NCBI GenBank assembly: GCA_949297785.1
Contig: CASFTW010000009.1
Span: forward strand, 1 to 64,000
Length of the DNA: 64,000 nucleotides
Source of the DNA: an uncultured Spirochaetales bacterium
GTDB lineage: Bacteria > Spirochaetota > Spirochaetia > Sphaerochaetales > Sphaerochaetaceae
Direction: 5' to 3'
Of this stretch, positions 24,248-32,590 are shown one piece after another; within the stretch, counting starts at the first letter, position 1; the number at the start of each line of letters is the position of its first letter. The notes beneath the pieces are model-generated. The model was not told where the DNA came from and searched no databases. It saw only the letters and a list, made by a program, of their open reading frames with translations. Position numbers and translations under genes: made by a program.

Positions 24248-25273
24248 CTATTCAACCACCTTCACAATCTGAATTCCATCTTTCTTCCATGCTTTGGATT
24301 CATGAGCTTCAATATAAATGATTCTATGGTCTGACCACCCTGGTCCATATGCCTGATTTCTTAAATGACCGGTAACATTTACAACACGTAAAGTCTTGCC
24401 TTCTTTGTCAAGAACAGTATGACAGCCTGCAGACTCAATCTCTTTCATTTTTGTTTTGAACTCATGAGTAAGAGAAATCTTTCTGTATGAAATATTCCCA
24501 TATATTTTCTTTTCTTTCTCAGGTGTACTTTTTGCTTTCGGTTTATAGAGAGGTTCAACAATGACCGGTTTTTTATCAGCATGAAGCAAAAGAATGAACT
24601 TGACGATATAAATAAGAGCTGCATGAGCTTTTTCTCTGCGGGATTTGTCAATCACATATCCATTTTCCAATACATATTCCTCTCCATTTTCATCAGAGAA
24701 TGAGGGCTCAACTATATTAGCCTCATCTTTTAAATCGATATTCTGGATCAGCTCTCCTCCATCAATTGTCTCAATATGACAAGTCAGATATCCATAGTCA
24801 TCAGCGTATAAAATTATAGAAACAACATCATCGAACAAGGTAAAGCCATCACCAGAATAAACAAAATATGGATGAGGAAGATATGTCTTACAAAAATCAG
24901 CATCAATATTTATTGTAAGTCTGGTTGTCTTTATGATTGAAACTGCTTCCTTTGTAATCAGGTACAATGGTTTTGGATTCGGCATCTTGAAAAATGCATA
25001 CAGATTACTGCCCATCAAATCCGCTTCTGTTCCTAATTCTTCAATATTTTTTTCTGCAAAATCCTGAGGCAGAGAATGATATGTAAGCATAAAATAGGCT
25101 TGTGCAAGTTTTTTATCCAAAGGGGTGTTGGTATCAGAAATAGCTGTCCCTGGAGGAATTTCATATCCTTTCTTTTTAACAATGGAAAGATATTCTTCGG
25201 GATTACTGAAGTCTTTAAGCTCAATATACTTTTTTAATATTCCAAACATAAAAGAATTATCATTTATTTTCAA
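24248..25273 (-). CDS. Orphan hypothetical protein, weakly AcrVA2-like
   Basis: The 341-residue protein has no signal peptide or membrane span, and its DNA is much more AT-rich than the neighbours. The C-terminal pattern V-x-G-H-L-R-N-Q-A-Y-G-P-G-W-S-x-H-R-I-I-Y-I-E-A resembles the ending of AcrVA2-like proteins. A helical block before it (AALIYIVKFILLLHADKKPV) and a basic linker also fit that family's layout. AcrVA2 itself is an anti-CRISPR against Cas12a, but chromosomal relatives are common and uncharacterised. This is a resemblance, not an assignment. The start is uncertain: TTG at 25273 or ATG at 25249, neither with a Shine-Dalgarno. An 11-bp repeat brackets the gene. Confidence 0.75.
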   Translation of the reverse strand: MKINDNSFMFGILKKYIELKDFSNPEEYLSIVKKKGYEIPPGTAISDTNTPLDKKLAQAYFMLTYHSLPQDFAEKNIEELGTEADLMGSNLYAFFKMPNPKPLYLITKEAVSIIKTTRLTINIDADFCKTYLPHPYFVYSGDGFTLFDDVVSIILYADDYGYLTCHIETIDGGELIQNIDLKDEANIVEPSFSDENGEEYVLENGYVIDKSRREKAHAALIYIVKFILLLHADKKPVIVEPLYKPKAKSTPEKEKKIYGNISYRKISLTHEFKTKMKEIESAGCHTVLDKEGKTLRVVNVTGHLRNQAYGPGWSDHRIIYIEAHESKAWKKDGIQIVKVVE

Positions 25274-25319
25274 ATTATTCTTAATTTATCAGTTATCTAT
25301 AGATAAATGACTTTGTATA

Positions 25320-25330
25320 GGCAACAAGTT
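25320..25330. repeat. 11-bp direct repeat, right copy (GGCAACAAGTT)
   Basis: Identical to 24123-24133. It is followed by CAACAGAAT, which also occurs next to the left copy (24113-24121). The right side may therefore be a remnant of the same operator region. Confidence 0.55.
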
Positions 25331-25378
25331 CAACAGAATGAGGCAGGATCACCTGCCCCATGAATAAAGCATATCGCC

Positions 25379-26899
25379 TCACTCTTCCTCAATGAGGAAC
25401 TCATCCTTGAGGAAATCAAGATCAAGCTGCGGGTAAAGCGGGAATGCCCTTAGGAGAGACGAGACTCTCGAACGGGCCTCTTCAAGCACTGCGGATGGAA
25501 CCTTTGCTTTGTTTTTGCTCTGCTTTCCTGCGTTCTCACCCTTTGTGAGGATCACTGGTTTCGCATTCTTCAGCACCATGGCGATTATGGAGGCAATCTC
25601 CTTCATTTCCTTCTCTCCCATACCGAGAGTCGTAAGTGCCGGTGTGCCGAGTCTGAGTCCTGAAGTATACCATGGACCGTTCTTGTCAAAAGGAAGGGCA
25701 TTCCTGTTCAACGTTATGCCGCACTCCCTCAGCAGGCTTTCCGCCTGACGTCCGTTAAGACCGAACGGGCTCACATCCAGCAGCATGAGATGGTTGTCAG
25801 TACCTCCTGTGAGGATAGGGCAGCCCTCCTCTCTCAGAGCCAGGGCAAGATCCTGGGCATTCTCCACAATCTTTCTTGCGTAATCCCTGTATTCGGGAGT
25901 CAGGGCCTCGATGAAGCAAAGAGCCTTCGCAGCCATCACATGTCCAAGCGGGCCTCCGATCACCAGAGGACATCCTTTGTCCACAGATTCCCTGAACTCC
26001 TCCTTGCAGAGGATCAGACCGCCGCGGGGACCGCGCAGTGTCTTGTGCGTGGTGCTTGTCACTACATCGGCCCACGGTACAGGGTTGTATTCATCAGTGA
26101 AAACTCCTCCTGCGACAAGACCGGCGAAATGAGCCATGTCAACCATGAATACGGCTCCGTTTTCATGCGCGATCTCGCCAAGACGGCGGAAGTTTATTTT
26201 TCTTGGGTATGCAGAGTAGCCTGCAAGAAGGATCAGCGGCTTTATTTCCTTCACCTTCGCTTCAATGTCATCATAATCCAGAAGGAATGTCTTCTCGCTG
26301 ACTGTGTAGGAATATGCGTCGAAAAGCTGTGCGGAAATATTCTGTCTGTAACCGTGTGTCAGATGACCGCCCGAGTAATAGTCAAGGCCGAGGAGACGCT
26401 GGTTGTGGCAGGCTGTCCTTATCCTGTTCCAGTCTTCCCTGCTGAGAGACGAGACATTGGTTATCCCCATATCCTCAAGAAGCGGCATCTGGACTTTCGT
26501 ATTGAGAATCGCCCAGTATGCACACAGGTTGGCATCGGCTCCGCTGTGGGGCTGGACATAGGCATGCTCGGCGCCGAAAAGCTCCTTGGCCTTCTCAACG
26601 GCAAGCGTCTCAACCGCATCCACATTGTCACATCCTGCATAGAAGCGGTGATAAGGGTATCCTTCTGCATATTTATCGGTAAGAAGATTGGCCATTGCCG
26701 CCTGTACGGAAAGAGATGAGAAATTCTCGCTCGCGATAAGCTTCAGATAATTGCAGCGCTGATCCTCAAGCTCCTTTACAATGTAAGAAGCAGTCTCAGG
26801 ACTGACCTTTTTCACAAGAGAGAGGGAAGACAGATAATTGATCATCTCCACATTTGCACCGCCACCTGCTTTTTTCAGGTATTTCTCAATAATATGCAT
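25379..26899 (-). CDS. glyA: Serine hydroxymethyltransferase, long form
   Basis: SHMT interconverts serine and glycine with tetrahydrofolate. The protein has 506 residues, longer than the usual 415-430, with an insert around residues 110-170 (LNTKVQMPLLEDMGIT...) seen in spirochaetal and chlamydial enzymes. The PLP lysine is in VTSTTHKTLRGPRGG. The N-terminal ASENF and the GYPYHRFYAGC motif are intact. I chose ATG 26899, with GGAGGTGTATAAGT before it. The frame is open far upstream, but that part is antisense to the XRE gene. A purine-degradation locus next door yields glycine in known pathways, so proximity may be functional. Confidence 0.93.
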   Translation of the reverse strand: MHIIEKYLKKAGGGANVEMINYLSSLSLVKKVSPETASYIVKELEDQRCNYLKLIASENFSSLSVQAAMANLLTDKYAEGYPYHRFYAGCDNVDAVETLAVEKAKELFGAEHAYVQPHSGADANLCAYWAILNTKVQMPLLEDMGITNVSSLSREDWNRIRTACHNQRLLGLDYYSGGHLTHGYRQNISAQLFDAYSYTVSEKTFLLDYDDIEAKVKEIKPLILLAGYSAYPRKINFRRLGEIAHENGAVFMVDMAHFAGLVAGGVFTDEYNPVPWADVVTSTTHKTLRGPRGGLILCKEEFRESVDKGCPLVIGGPLGHVMAAKALCFIEALTPEYRDYARKIVENAQDLALALREEGCPILTGGTDNHLMLLDVSPFGLNGRQAESLLRECGITLNRNALPFDKNGPWYTSGLRLGTPALTTLGMGEKEMKEIASIIAMVLKNAKPVILTKGENAGKQSKNKAKVPSAVLEEARSRVSSLLRAFPLYPQLDLDFLKDEFLIEEE

Positions 26900-27097
26900 A
26901 CTTATACACCTCCTGAAGATTCTCAGATTATCGCAGTTTGCATGACTTAAGGCAATATGAGAAAGCAAATTGTTCCTGCTCGCTCCAAGCGAGCTTATAT
27001 ATGGATTCAAGTATATACTTCTGATGGTTTTCCATTCTATTTTTCTTCCTGCAATGTGCTCGCTCACAGCAGTTGCTGGTGACTCACAGGAGGAAAA
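26900..27097. other. Divergent intergenic region, SHMT/XRE
   Basis: It contains a GC-rich hairpin (GCTCGC...GCGAGC, about 26978-26994). A second GCTCGC unit lies at about 27059. The SHMT ribosome-binding site is at one end and AGGAGG for the XRE gene at the other. No known riboswitch consensus was recognised. Confidence 0.4.
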
Positions 27098-27451
27098 ATG
27101 CCGAAGAAAAAACAGAATCCGAATAATCCGGACGTCATAAAGGAGCCTTATGATGCCGCGGCCGTGTTCAGTTTCAACCTGAGGAAGTACCGCTACATGC
27201 TGAATCTCACTCAGCGGGAGTTCGGTGCCCTGACAGGCTTTTCCCATGGAATGATAGGAGATCTCGAGAGAGGCAGCAAGAGCGTGACAATGGACTCCCT
27301 GTCCAGAATATGCGCCGCAATAAAGATTCCCCTTTCCGATATGTTCGAGCTTCCTGACGGGCTTTTTGCAATCCGCAATGAGATGGCGACCAGCGACAAG
27401 GAGCTCCTTTTCTACATAAAGGAATTCGTGGATAAGAAAGTAAAGCGTTAA
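27098..27451 (+). CDS. XRE-family DNA-binding protein
   Basis: A 117-residue protein with one Cro/C1-type helix-turn-helix at about residues 27-82 (N-L-R-K-Y-R-...-L-T-Q-R-E-F-G-A-L-T-G-F-S-H-G-M-I-G-D-L-E-R-G). A short C-terminal helical tail follows. The ATG has AGGAGG six bases upstream. It is divergent from SHMT and upstream of infA. Its targets are unknown. It is the nearest regulator to the purine cluster, but that alone does not make it the operator-binding protein. Confidence 0.85.
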   Translation: MPKKKQNPNNPDVIKEPYDAAAVFSFNLRKYRYMLNLTQREFGALTGFSHGMIGDLERGSKSVTMDSLSRICAAIKIPLSDMFELPDGLFAIRNEMATSDKELLFYIKEFVDKKVKR

Positions 27452-27552
27452 TTTCTTGTAAAACAATGAGTTAATATATTTGTTGACGAAAATGCGCCAC
27501 CTGCACTATAATCTTCAAAGTCATATAAATCAAGAAATTAAGAGGAGTAAAC

Positions 27553-27771
27553 GTGGCTAAGGAAGAAGCAATTGAAGTGGAAGGAGTTGTCAAGGAAGCG
27601 CTCCCGAATACAAGATTCAGAGTTGAGCTGCAGAACAAGCTTGTCGTGCTTGCCCATCTTTCCGGCAAAATGAGAAAGCACTATATCAGGATCGTCCCGG
27701 GTGACATCGTGAAAGTCGAGCTTTCACCCTACGATCTCACGAAAGGCAGAATCGTATACAGAGAACGCTGA
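27553..27771 (+). CDS. infA: Translation initiation factor IF-1
   Basis: The 72-residue S1-fold protein ([20 protein letters not shown]..., ending RIVYRER) has the standard IF-1 length and sequence. IF-1 binds the 30S A site during initiation. The start codon is GTG at 27553 behind AGAGGAG. A terminator follows directly, so it is transcribed alone or with the XRE gene. Confidence 0.97.
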   Translation: MAKEEAIEVEGVVKEALPNTRFRVELQNKLVVLAHLSGKMRKHYIRIVPGDIVKVELSPYDLTKGRIVYRER

Positions 27772-27776
27772 GAAAA

Positions 27777-27816
27777 CAAAAGCACTTTGACGACAAGTGC
27801 TTTTATTTTTTCTTTT
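27777..27816. terminator. infA terminator (bidirectional)
   Basis: AAAAGCACTT pairs with AAGTGCTTTT, followed by ATTTTTTCTTTTT on the plus strand. The A run upstream lets it also serve the convergent Smr gene. Confidence 0.85.
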
Positions 27817-27838
27817 TGCATTCACAGAAGTTTTGTTT

Positions 27839-29422
27839 TCAGTCCCGGATGGTGTTGTCACCGCTTTCAGGACTTTCCTTTTTCCTGAGAATCACCCAGA
27901 GAACGCCCTGCCCTCCGTATGCAGGCTTTGCGGCGCACATTTCCCTGCAGCAGGAAAGCTCGTTGAGAGTCTTTATGCTCACATCACGCAGTATTCCCAC
28001 TCCGTCTGCCGAATGCAGTCCCTTGCCGTGGATTATCGCGACTTTCCCGATTCCGGCATCAAGCGCATCGCCGATGAACCTTCTGATCGCACTTTCAGCT
28101 TCAGCTGAGGTCATGCCGTGAAGATCGAGCGTGGCTTCAGGCATCATCAGACGCAGTTCACTGATCGTTTTCTGACGCTTCACCGGCTTCAGATCGCCTT
28201 TTTCCTTAAGAATATCCTCAAAGCTTTTCACGTCATCGTCAAAATGACGCACGAAAGCCCGAGACGGCTTTGCCTTCACATGCTTCCTCACGGGAAGGCT
28301 ACTGTTCCCATTCTCCGGCACACAGGCCTTCTCAGGGGAACTTCCGTTCTTCCTTTCAATCTCACGGGCACCTGAGAAGACGGACCAGGAAACATCCGAC
28401 GGGATCTCATCGTCTTCCTCCATCTCTCTGAAGAGATTTGAAGACACAATATCCGGCTCTTCTGTTTTCGATGGCTGTAAAGGACTCACCTCTGCGGTTT
28501 TACCGGCAGCACTGCTCTCGTATTCACTGAGTATGGAAGCAAAGGAACGGCTAGGTTCATAGATCGGTTTCTGATGGACAGCAGCGGGCTCTTCTTCTGT
28601 ACCCTTCTCTGCGTGAACACTGTCATCCTCTTTTTCCCTCACGATCTCCTGAGCACCTGAGAAGACGGACCACGAGACGTTTGACGGGATCTCGTCATCT
28701 TCCTCCATTTCCTTGAAAAGATTTACGGTAGGACTGTCAGCTTCTCTTGTCTCAGCGGGCTGTCTGTTCTCAGTATGGGATGAAACATCAGGCACATCAC
28801 TCTTTCTGCCCCGGCCTTCCGCTTCATCAAGGATTTCGGCAAAGGAGCGCGTGGGCTTATATGCCTTGCTTGCTCTTTTATACTCAACCGGGCCTTCAGC
28901 CTTCACGGCATTCTCCGCTGCTTTCCCTTCATCTTCCTCATACAGTGCCGGATTCTTTATGTCGACATGGGCTTTCTTCACCTTTAGCCCGGCATTTTCC
29001 CCTTCATAGGAAGAAAGTATATCGGCGAAAGAACGTTTCGGCTTATAGGCTTCGCTGGCCCTCCTGTATTCACCCTTTCTCTCCGGTGCCGCGGTTTTCT
29101 TCTCCCACTGTGAGAAAATATCGGCAAAGGAGGTTCTGCTGTTCTTTATCTCCTCATTTCTGCTTTTCTTCGGCAGGGCATACGGATTGCCTGTATGTTC
29201 ATAATTATAAAGGATGTCGGCAAAGGAAGCGCCGGGATCATAGCCCTGCACGATTTCAGAAGGCTTCTTCGGCTTCTGCTGTGTCTTAACGGCCTTTGCT
29301 GCCTTTTCTTCTTTTTTTTCTTTTAAGGTGATCGAAGCAAAGGGAGAGGATGCAATATCCTCTCTCTCCTCCTCTTTTCTGTTTATGGTTTTAAAATTCC
29401 TGCTATTTTTCTTCTTTCCCAA
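27839..29422 (-). CDS. Smr-domain protein with repeated SFADIL linear motifs
   Basis: The last 90 residues of this 527-residue protein are an Smr domain (LDLHGMT and IHGKG), the small MutS-related fold of some RNA or DNA endonucleases. The rest is charged and low in complexity, but ordered by repeats. The motif (R/K)-S-F-A-(D/E/S)-I-L-x-x-x-E occurs about six times between residues 60 and 410. A 27-residue block N-L-F-(K/R)-E-M-E-E-D-D-E-I-P-S-x-V-S-W-S-V-F occurs twice. Such spaced identical motifs suggest multivalent docking to a partner. The start is TTG at 29422 with a weak GAGAAG. It follows the CBS gene almost without a gap. Confidence 0.85.
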   Translation of the reverse strand: MGKKKNSRNFKTINRKEEEREDIASSPFASITLKEKKEEKAAKAVKTQQKPKKPSEIVQGYDPGASFADILYNYEHTGNPYALPKKSRNEEIKNSRTSFADIFSQWEKKTAAPERKGEYRRASEAYKPKRSFADILSSYEGENAGLKVKKAHVDIKNPALYEEDEGKAAENAVKAEGPVEYKRASKAYKPTRSFAEILDEAEGRGRKSDVPDVSSHTENRQPAETREADSPTVNLFKEMEEDDEIPSNVSWSVFSGAQEIVREKEDDSVHAEKGTEEEPAAVHQKPIYEPSRSFASILSEYESSAAGKTAEVSPLQPSKTEEPDIVSSNLFREMEEDDEIPSDVSWSVFSGAREIERKNGSSPEKACVPENGNSSLPVRKHVKAKPSRAFVRHFDDDVKSFEDILKEKGDLKPVKRQKTISELRLMMPEATLDLHGMTSAEAESAIRRFIGDALDAGIGKVAIIHGKGLHSADGVGILRDVSIKTLNELSCCREMCAAKPAYGGQGVLWVILRKKESPESGDNTIRD

Positions 29423-29423
29423 T

Positions 29424-30068
29424 TTAGACTTCTCTTACATCCAGAATTTCTTTTACCATCGGGCGCAGAAGCTGTACCAGATCATTCTGGCCGCAGCCTT
29501 CCACCTTTATGGTGCAGATGGCATTTGACGGGTCTGTGCCCATGAAAGTTCCAAATGAGATGATGTCCCATCCTTTTTCGGCAACGGCTTTTGAAATGGC
29601 GGCAATCGTACCGGGCTTGTCATCTACAAGGAATGAAAGACGTGTTCCGAAATGTCTGGCGCCGAAAAGCTCGAGAAGGATCTTGAACATGTCGCTCTTT
29701 GAGACGATGCCGACAAGCTTGTCGCCTTCCACAACAGGAAGACAGCTGAGATCCTGGTCAACCATCAGGCGGGCAGCTTCCTCAACTGTCGTGTCCTTGG
29801 TGATCGTCACGGGATCTTTTGTCATGAGCTTTCTCACAGTGAGCTTTGAAAGCAGATAAGCCATTTCATGGATGGAAAGAGAAGAAGCCGGAGACGGAGA
29901 TGCGAAAAGGATGTCCTTTTCCGAAATGACGCCGACAAGCTTTTTGTCCTTGTCAAGAACAGGCAGACGGTGGACCTTCTCCTTCTTCATAAGCTCGGAA
30001 GCTTCAACAACATTGGCATCTGGCGAAATGGTGACCGGATTCTTTGTCATTCTTCTCTCTATGATCAT
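29424..30068 (-). CDS. CBS-domain protein, AcuB-like
   Basis: The 214-residue protein has two tandem CBS domains (about 7-60 and 75-130: RRMTKNPVTISPDANVVEASELM and KLMTKDPVTITKDTTVEEAARLM). A C-terminal ACT-like domain with LSFLVDDKPGTIAAISKAVAEKG follows. This is the AcuB architecture, which senses adenine nucleotides. The target is unknown. GGAGGAATCG lies before the ATG. It is transcribed towards the Smr gene. Confidence 0.88.
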   Translation of the reverse strand: MIIERRMTKNPVTISPDANVVEASELMKKEKVHRLPVLDKDKKLVGVISEKDILFASPSPASSLSIHEMAYLLSKLTVRKLMTKDPVTITKDTTVEEAARLMVDQDLSCLPVVEGDKLVGIVSKSDMFKILLELFGARHFGTRLSFLVDDKPGTIAAISKAVAEKGWDIISFGTFMGTDPSNAICTIKVEGCGQNDLVQLLRPMVKEILDVREV

Positions 30069-30136
30069 TTTTCGATTCCTCCAATTGAAACCTTGTGTCT
30101 ATTGTAGCATAAAAGACAAAAGATAATATAGTTTTT

Positions 30137-30877
30137 TCATTCTCCAAGGTATGCCGCCCTGACTCTGTCATTGCTGAGCAGTGCCTGAGATGAATCGGCA
30201 AGCACGATGGATCCGTTTTCAAGGCAGTAGCCCTTGCTGCTGGCTTTCAGTGCAAGACGGGCATTCTGCTCGACAAGGAACACCGTAACCTTCTCTTCCT
30301 CGTTGATGAGCTTTATCTTCTGGAAAATATCCTGAACGATAAGAGGCGCAAGACCGAGACCGGGCTCATCAAGAAGGATCATATGCGGAGAACTCATCAG
30401 CGCCCTGGCGATCGCCATCATCTGCTGCTCGCCGCCTGAAAGGGAACGGGTCTTCTGCTTTCTTCTGGCGCCGAGGATGGGAAAGAAGTCATACATCTCC
30501 TCTTTCTTCTTGTCTATCGCCTCCTGATCACGGACAAGGAAGGCTCCCATGTCAAGATTTTCCTCAACAGTCATGTCTGCAAATACATGCCGTCCTTCAG
30601 GAACAAGCGCTATGCCTTTGGCCGCAAGGAGATGGGTGGGAACGCTTTTTTTGTGCTTCGCGCTTGTGCACACCTCCTCTCCCTTGAAGCTGATCGATCC
30701 GCCGGCAAGGGGAACCTGTCCGACAATTGCCTTGAGGAGAGTGCTCTTTCCTGCGCCGTTTGCTCCGATAAGGGCAACGACATCGCCTTCATCAATACTC
30801 ATCGATACCTGATGCAGAGCCTCGATGGCTCCGTAGCGGACTGTAATATTTTCAATACTGAGCAGAGGTGCCATCAC
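30137..30877 (-). CDS. livF: Branched-chain amino acid ABC transporter ATPase LivF
   Basis: The 246-residue ABC ATPase has Walker A G-A-N-G-A-G-K-S-T, signature L-S-G-G-E-Q-Q-M and Walker B M-I-L-L-D-E-P. The LivF-type ending (FLVEQNARLALKASSKGYCLENG) is clear. It is the last gene of livKHMGF and overlaps livG by 4 bp. Confidence 0.93.
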   Translation of the reverse strand: MMAPLLSIENITVRYGAIEALHQVSMSIDEGDVVALIGANGAGKSTLLKAIVGQVPLAGGSISFKGEEVCTSAKHKKSVPTHLLAAKGIALVPEGRHVFADMTVEENLDMGAFLVRDQEAIDKKKEEMYDFFPILGARRKQKTRSLSGGEQQMMAIARALMSSPHMILLDEPGLGLAPLIVQDIFQKIKLINEEEKVTVFLVEQNARLALKASSKGYCLENGSIVLADSSQALLSNDRVRAAYLGE

Positions 30878-31656
30878 TCTTCATCCTCCTTTCCAAGGTA
30901 AGCCTCAATGACAAGCGGATTGCTTCTGATCTCCTCAGGAGTGCCTTCAGCGATCTTCTGCCCGAAACTGAGAACCGTTATGTTGTCACATATGTTCATG
31001 ACAAGCTTCATGTCATGTTCGATGAGCACGACAGTGATGTCCTTGTTCCTGATCATCTCTATGATCTTCATAAGATGAGCAGTCTCTGCAGGATTCATTC
31101 CGGCAGCCGGCTCATCAAGGAAAAGGATCTTCGGATCAGCGGCGAGAGCTCTTGCGATTTCGAGCTCTCTCTGGTTTCCGTAGGGCAGATTGCGTGCATA
31201 TTCATCCTTGAGGTGGGTAAGGTCGAAGAAATCAAGCCACTCTAGAGCCTTGACATAAAGCTCCCTGTTCTCCTTTCCAGCCTGGAAATAACTCTTCACA
31301 GCCTGGATGAAACGTCCGTGGAACGGATCGGAACCGACTTTTGAATGCAGTCCCATCATGACGTTCTCCACAACAGTCAGATCATTGTAAAGACGGATGT
31401 TCTGGAATGTTCTGGCAATGCCGAGACGGCTGATCTTCCATGCAGGAAGTCCTGTTATGTCCCTGCCGTCAAACATGATCTTGCCGCTGGTGGGCACATC
31501 CATGCCCGTGATCTGGTTGAAAAGAGTCGTCTTGCCCGCACCGTTCGGTCCGATAAGACCGTTCACGAGGCCCTTCTCCACATTGAAATTAACCTGGTTG
31601 ACGGCAACGACGCCGCCGAAGGCTCTTGTTACTTCCTGTGTTTCGAGAATTCTCAT
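30874..31656 (-). CDS. livG: Branched-chain amino acid ABC transporter ATPase LivG
   Basis: The 260-residue LivG-type ATPase has Walker A G-P-N-G-A-G-K-T-T, and the signature region is Y-G-N-Q-R-E-L-E-I-A. The LivG-specific insert (RTFQNIRLYNDLTVVENVMMG) is present. I placed the start at ATG 31656 (MRILETQEV), where GGAGG lies six bases upstream. A longer open frame to 31743 would run into livM. Confidence 0.93.
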   Translation of the reverse strand: MRILETQEVTRAFGGVVAVNQVNFNVEKGLVNGLIGPNGAGKTTLFNQITGMDVPTSGKIMFDGRDITGLPAWKISRLGIARTFQNIRLYNDLTVVENVMMGLHSKVGSDPFHGRFIQAVKSYFQAGKENRELYVKALEWLDFFDLTHLKDEYARNLPYGNQRELEIARALAADPKILFLDEPAAGMNPAETAHLMKIIEMIRNKDITVVLIEHDMKLVMNICDNITVLSFGQKIAEGTPEEIRSNPLVIEAYLGKEDEE

Positions 31657-31657
31657 T

Positions 31658-32590
31658 TCAGGCCTCCTTCTTTGACGGTCTCTTGAAAGAGTCCCTGATC
31701 TTTTCCTTAAAGCTTCTCGGGTCCCCGTAACGGTAGTTGTCACGGCCGAGAATTCCCTGAGGACGGCAGATCATCATGATTACGAGAACAAGGCCGTAAA
31801 TGATCTGGCTGGCCTGTGCCGGAATGACGGATGAAAGTCCGACAAGCTGGGGGAAATACTGGATGAACTCGATGATGAAGGCACCGAGTATGACGCCTTT
31901 GAGATTGCCCATGCCGCCGAGGACGACCATGCAGAGCACCATGACAGAAACCATGAATGTGTATGAACCCGGCTGCACGGTCAGCGTGTAGGCAGTTGCG
32001 AAACAGCCTGCGGTACCGCCGATTGCCGCACCGAGCGTGAACGAACCGATCTTGTACTTCGCCACATTGATTCCGTTTGACTGTGCTGCAACCTCGTCTT
32101 CCCTGACTGCTATCATTGCCCTTCCGATTCTTGAATGTGCAAGCTGGCGGAAAAGGAAATAAGCGATGAGGACGAAGAACCAGACAAGGATTATGAACGT
32201 GATCTTGTTCCTTGATGAGAACTGGTAGCCGAAGAGCTCCGCCCTCGGGATGGCCATCATGCCGACCGGGTTCACGTTTGTCGCGATGTTCCTGATGATT
32301 TCCCCCAGTCCCAGTGTTGCGATGCACAGATAGTCACCTTTCAGTCTGAGGGTGGGCACGCCGATAAGGAAACCCACAGCAGCAGAACACAGCGCGGCGA
32401 CGGGAAGAGAGAACCAGAATGAAAGCCCCAGTGTCTTGCAGATGATGCCTGTCGCATAGCTTCCGATACAGAAGAAGCCTGCATGGCAGAGGGAAAGCAT
32501 GCCTGTGTTTCCCGTGATGCAGTTCTGTCCGATTGCCATAAGGGCGTATATGCCGGCATAAATTATTATAAGTTGGAAGAAATTCAGCAT
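31658..32590 (-). CDS. livM: Branched-chain amino acid ABC transporter permease LivM
   Basis: A 310-residue inner-membrane permease with the LivM pattern: GNTGMLSLCHAGFFCIGSYATG near residue 27 and AVREDEVAAQSNGINVAKYKIGSFTLGAA near 180. About eight or nine membrane helices are expected. Its ATG overlaps the livH stop by one base. Confidence 0.93.
   Translation of the reverse strand: MLNFFQLIIIYAGIYALMAIGQNCITGNTGMLSLCHAGFFCIGSYATGIICKTLGLSFWFSLPVAALCSAAVGFLIGVPTLRLKGDYLCIATLGLGEIIRNIATNVNPVGMMAIPRAELFGYQFSSRNKITFIILVWFFVLIAYFLFRQLAHSRIGRAMIAVREDEVAAQSNGINVAKYKIGSFTLGAAIGGTAGCFATAYTLTVQPGSYTFMVSVMVLCMVVLGGMGNLKGVILGAFIIEFIQYFPQLVGLSSVIPAQASQIIYGLVLVIMMICRPQGILGRDNYRYGDPRSFKEKIRDSFKRPSKKEA

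Noticed and set aside
26900-27097. Glycine, THF or purine riboswitch upstream of SHMT
   Set aside because: A hairpin is present, but none of the conserved core sequences of these riboswitches could be recognised.
26900-27466. N-terminal extension of the SHMT reading frame
   Set aside because: It is antisense to the XRE gene. The SHMT family N-terminus and a strong Shine-Dalgarno place the start at 26899.
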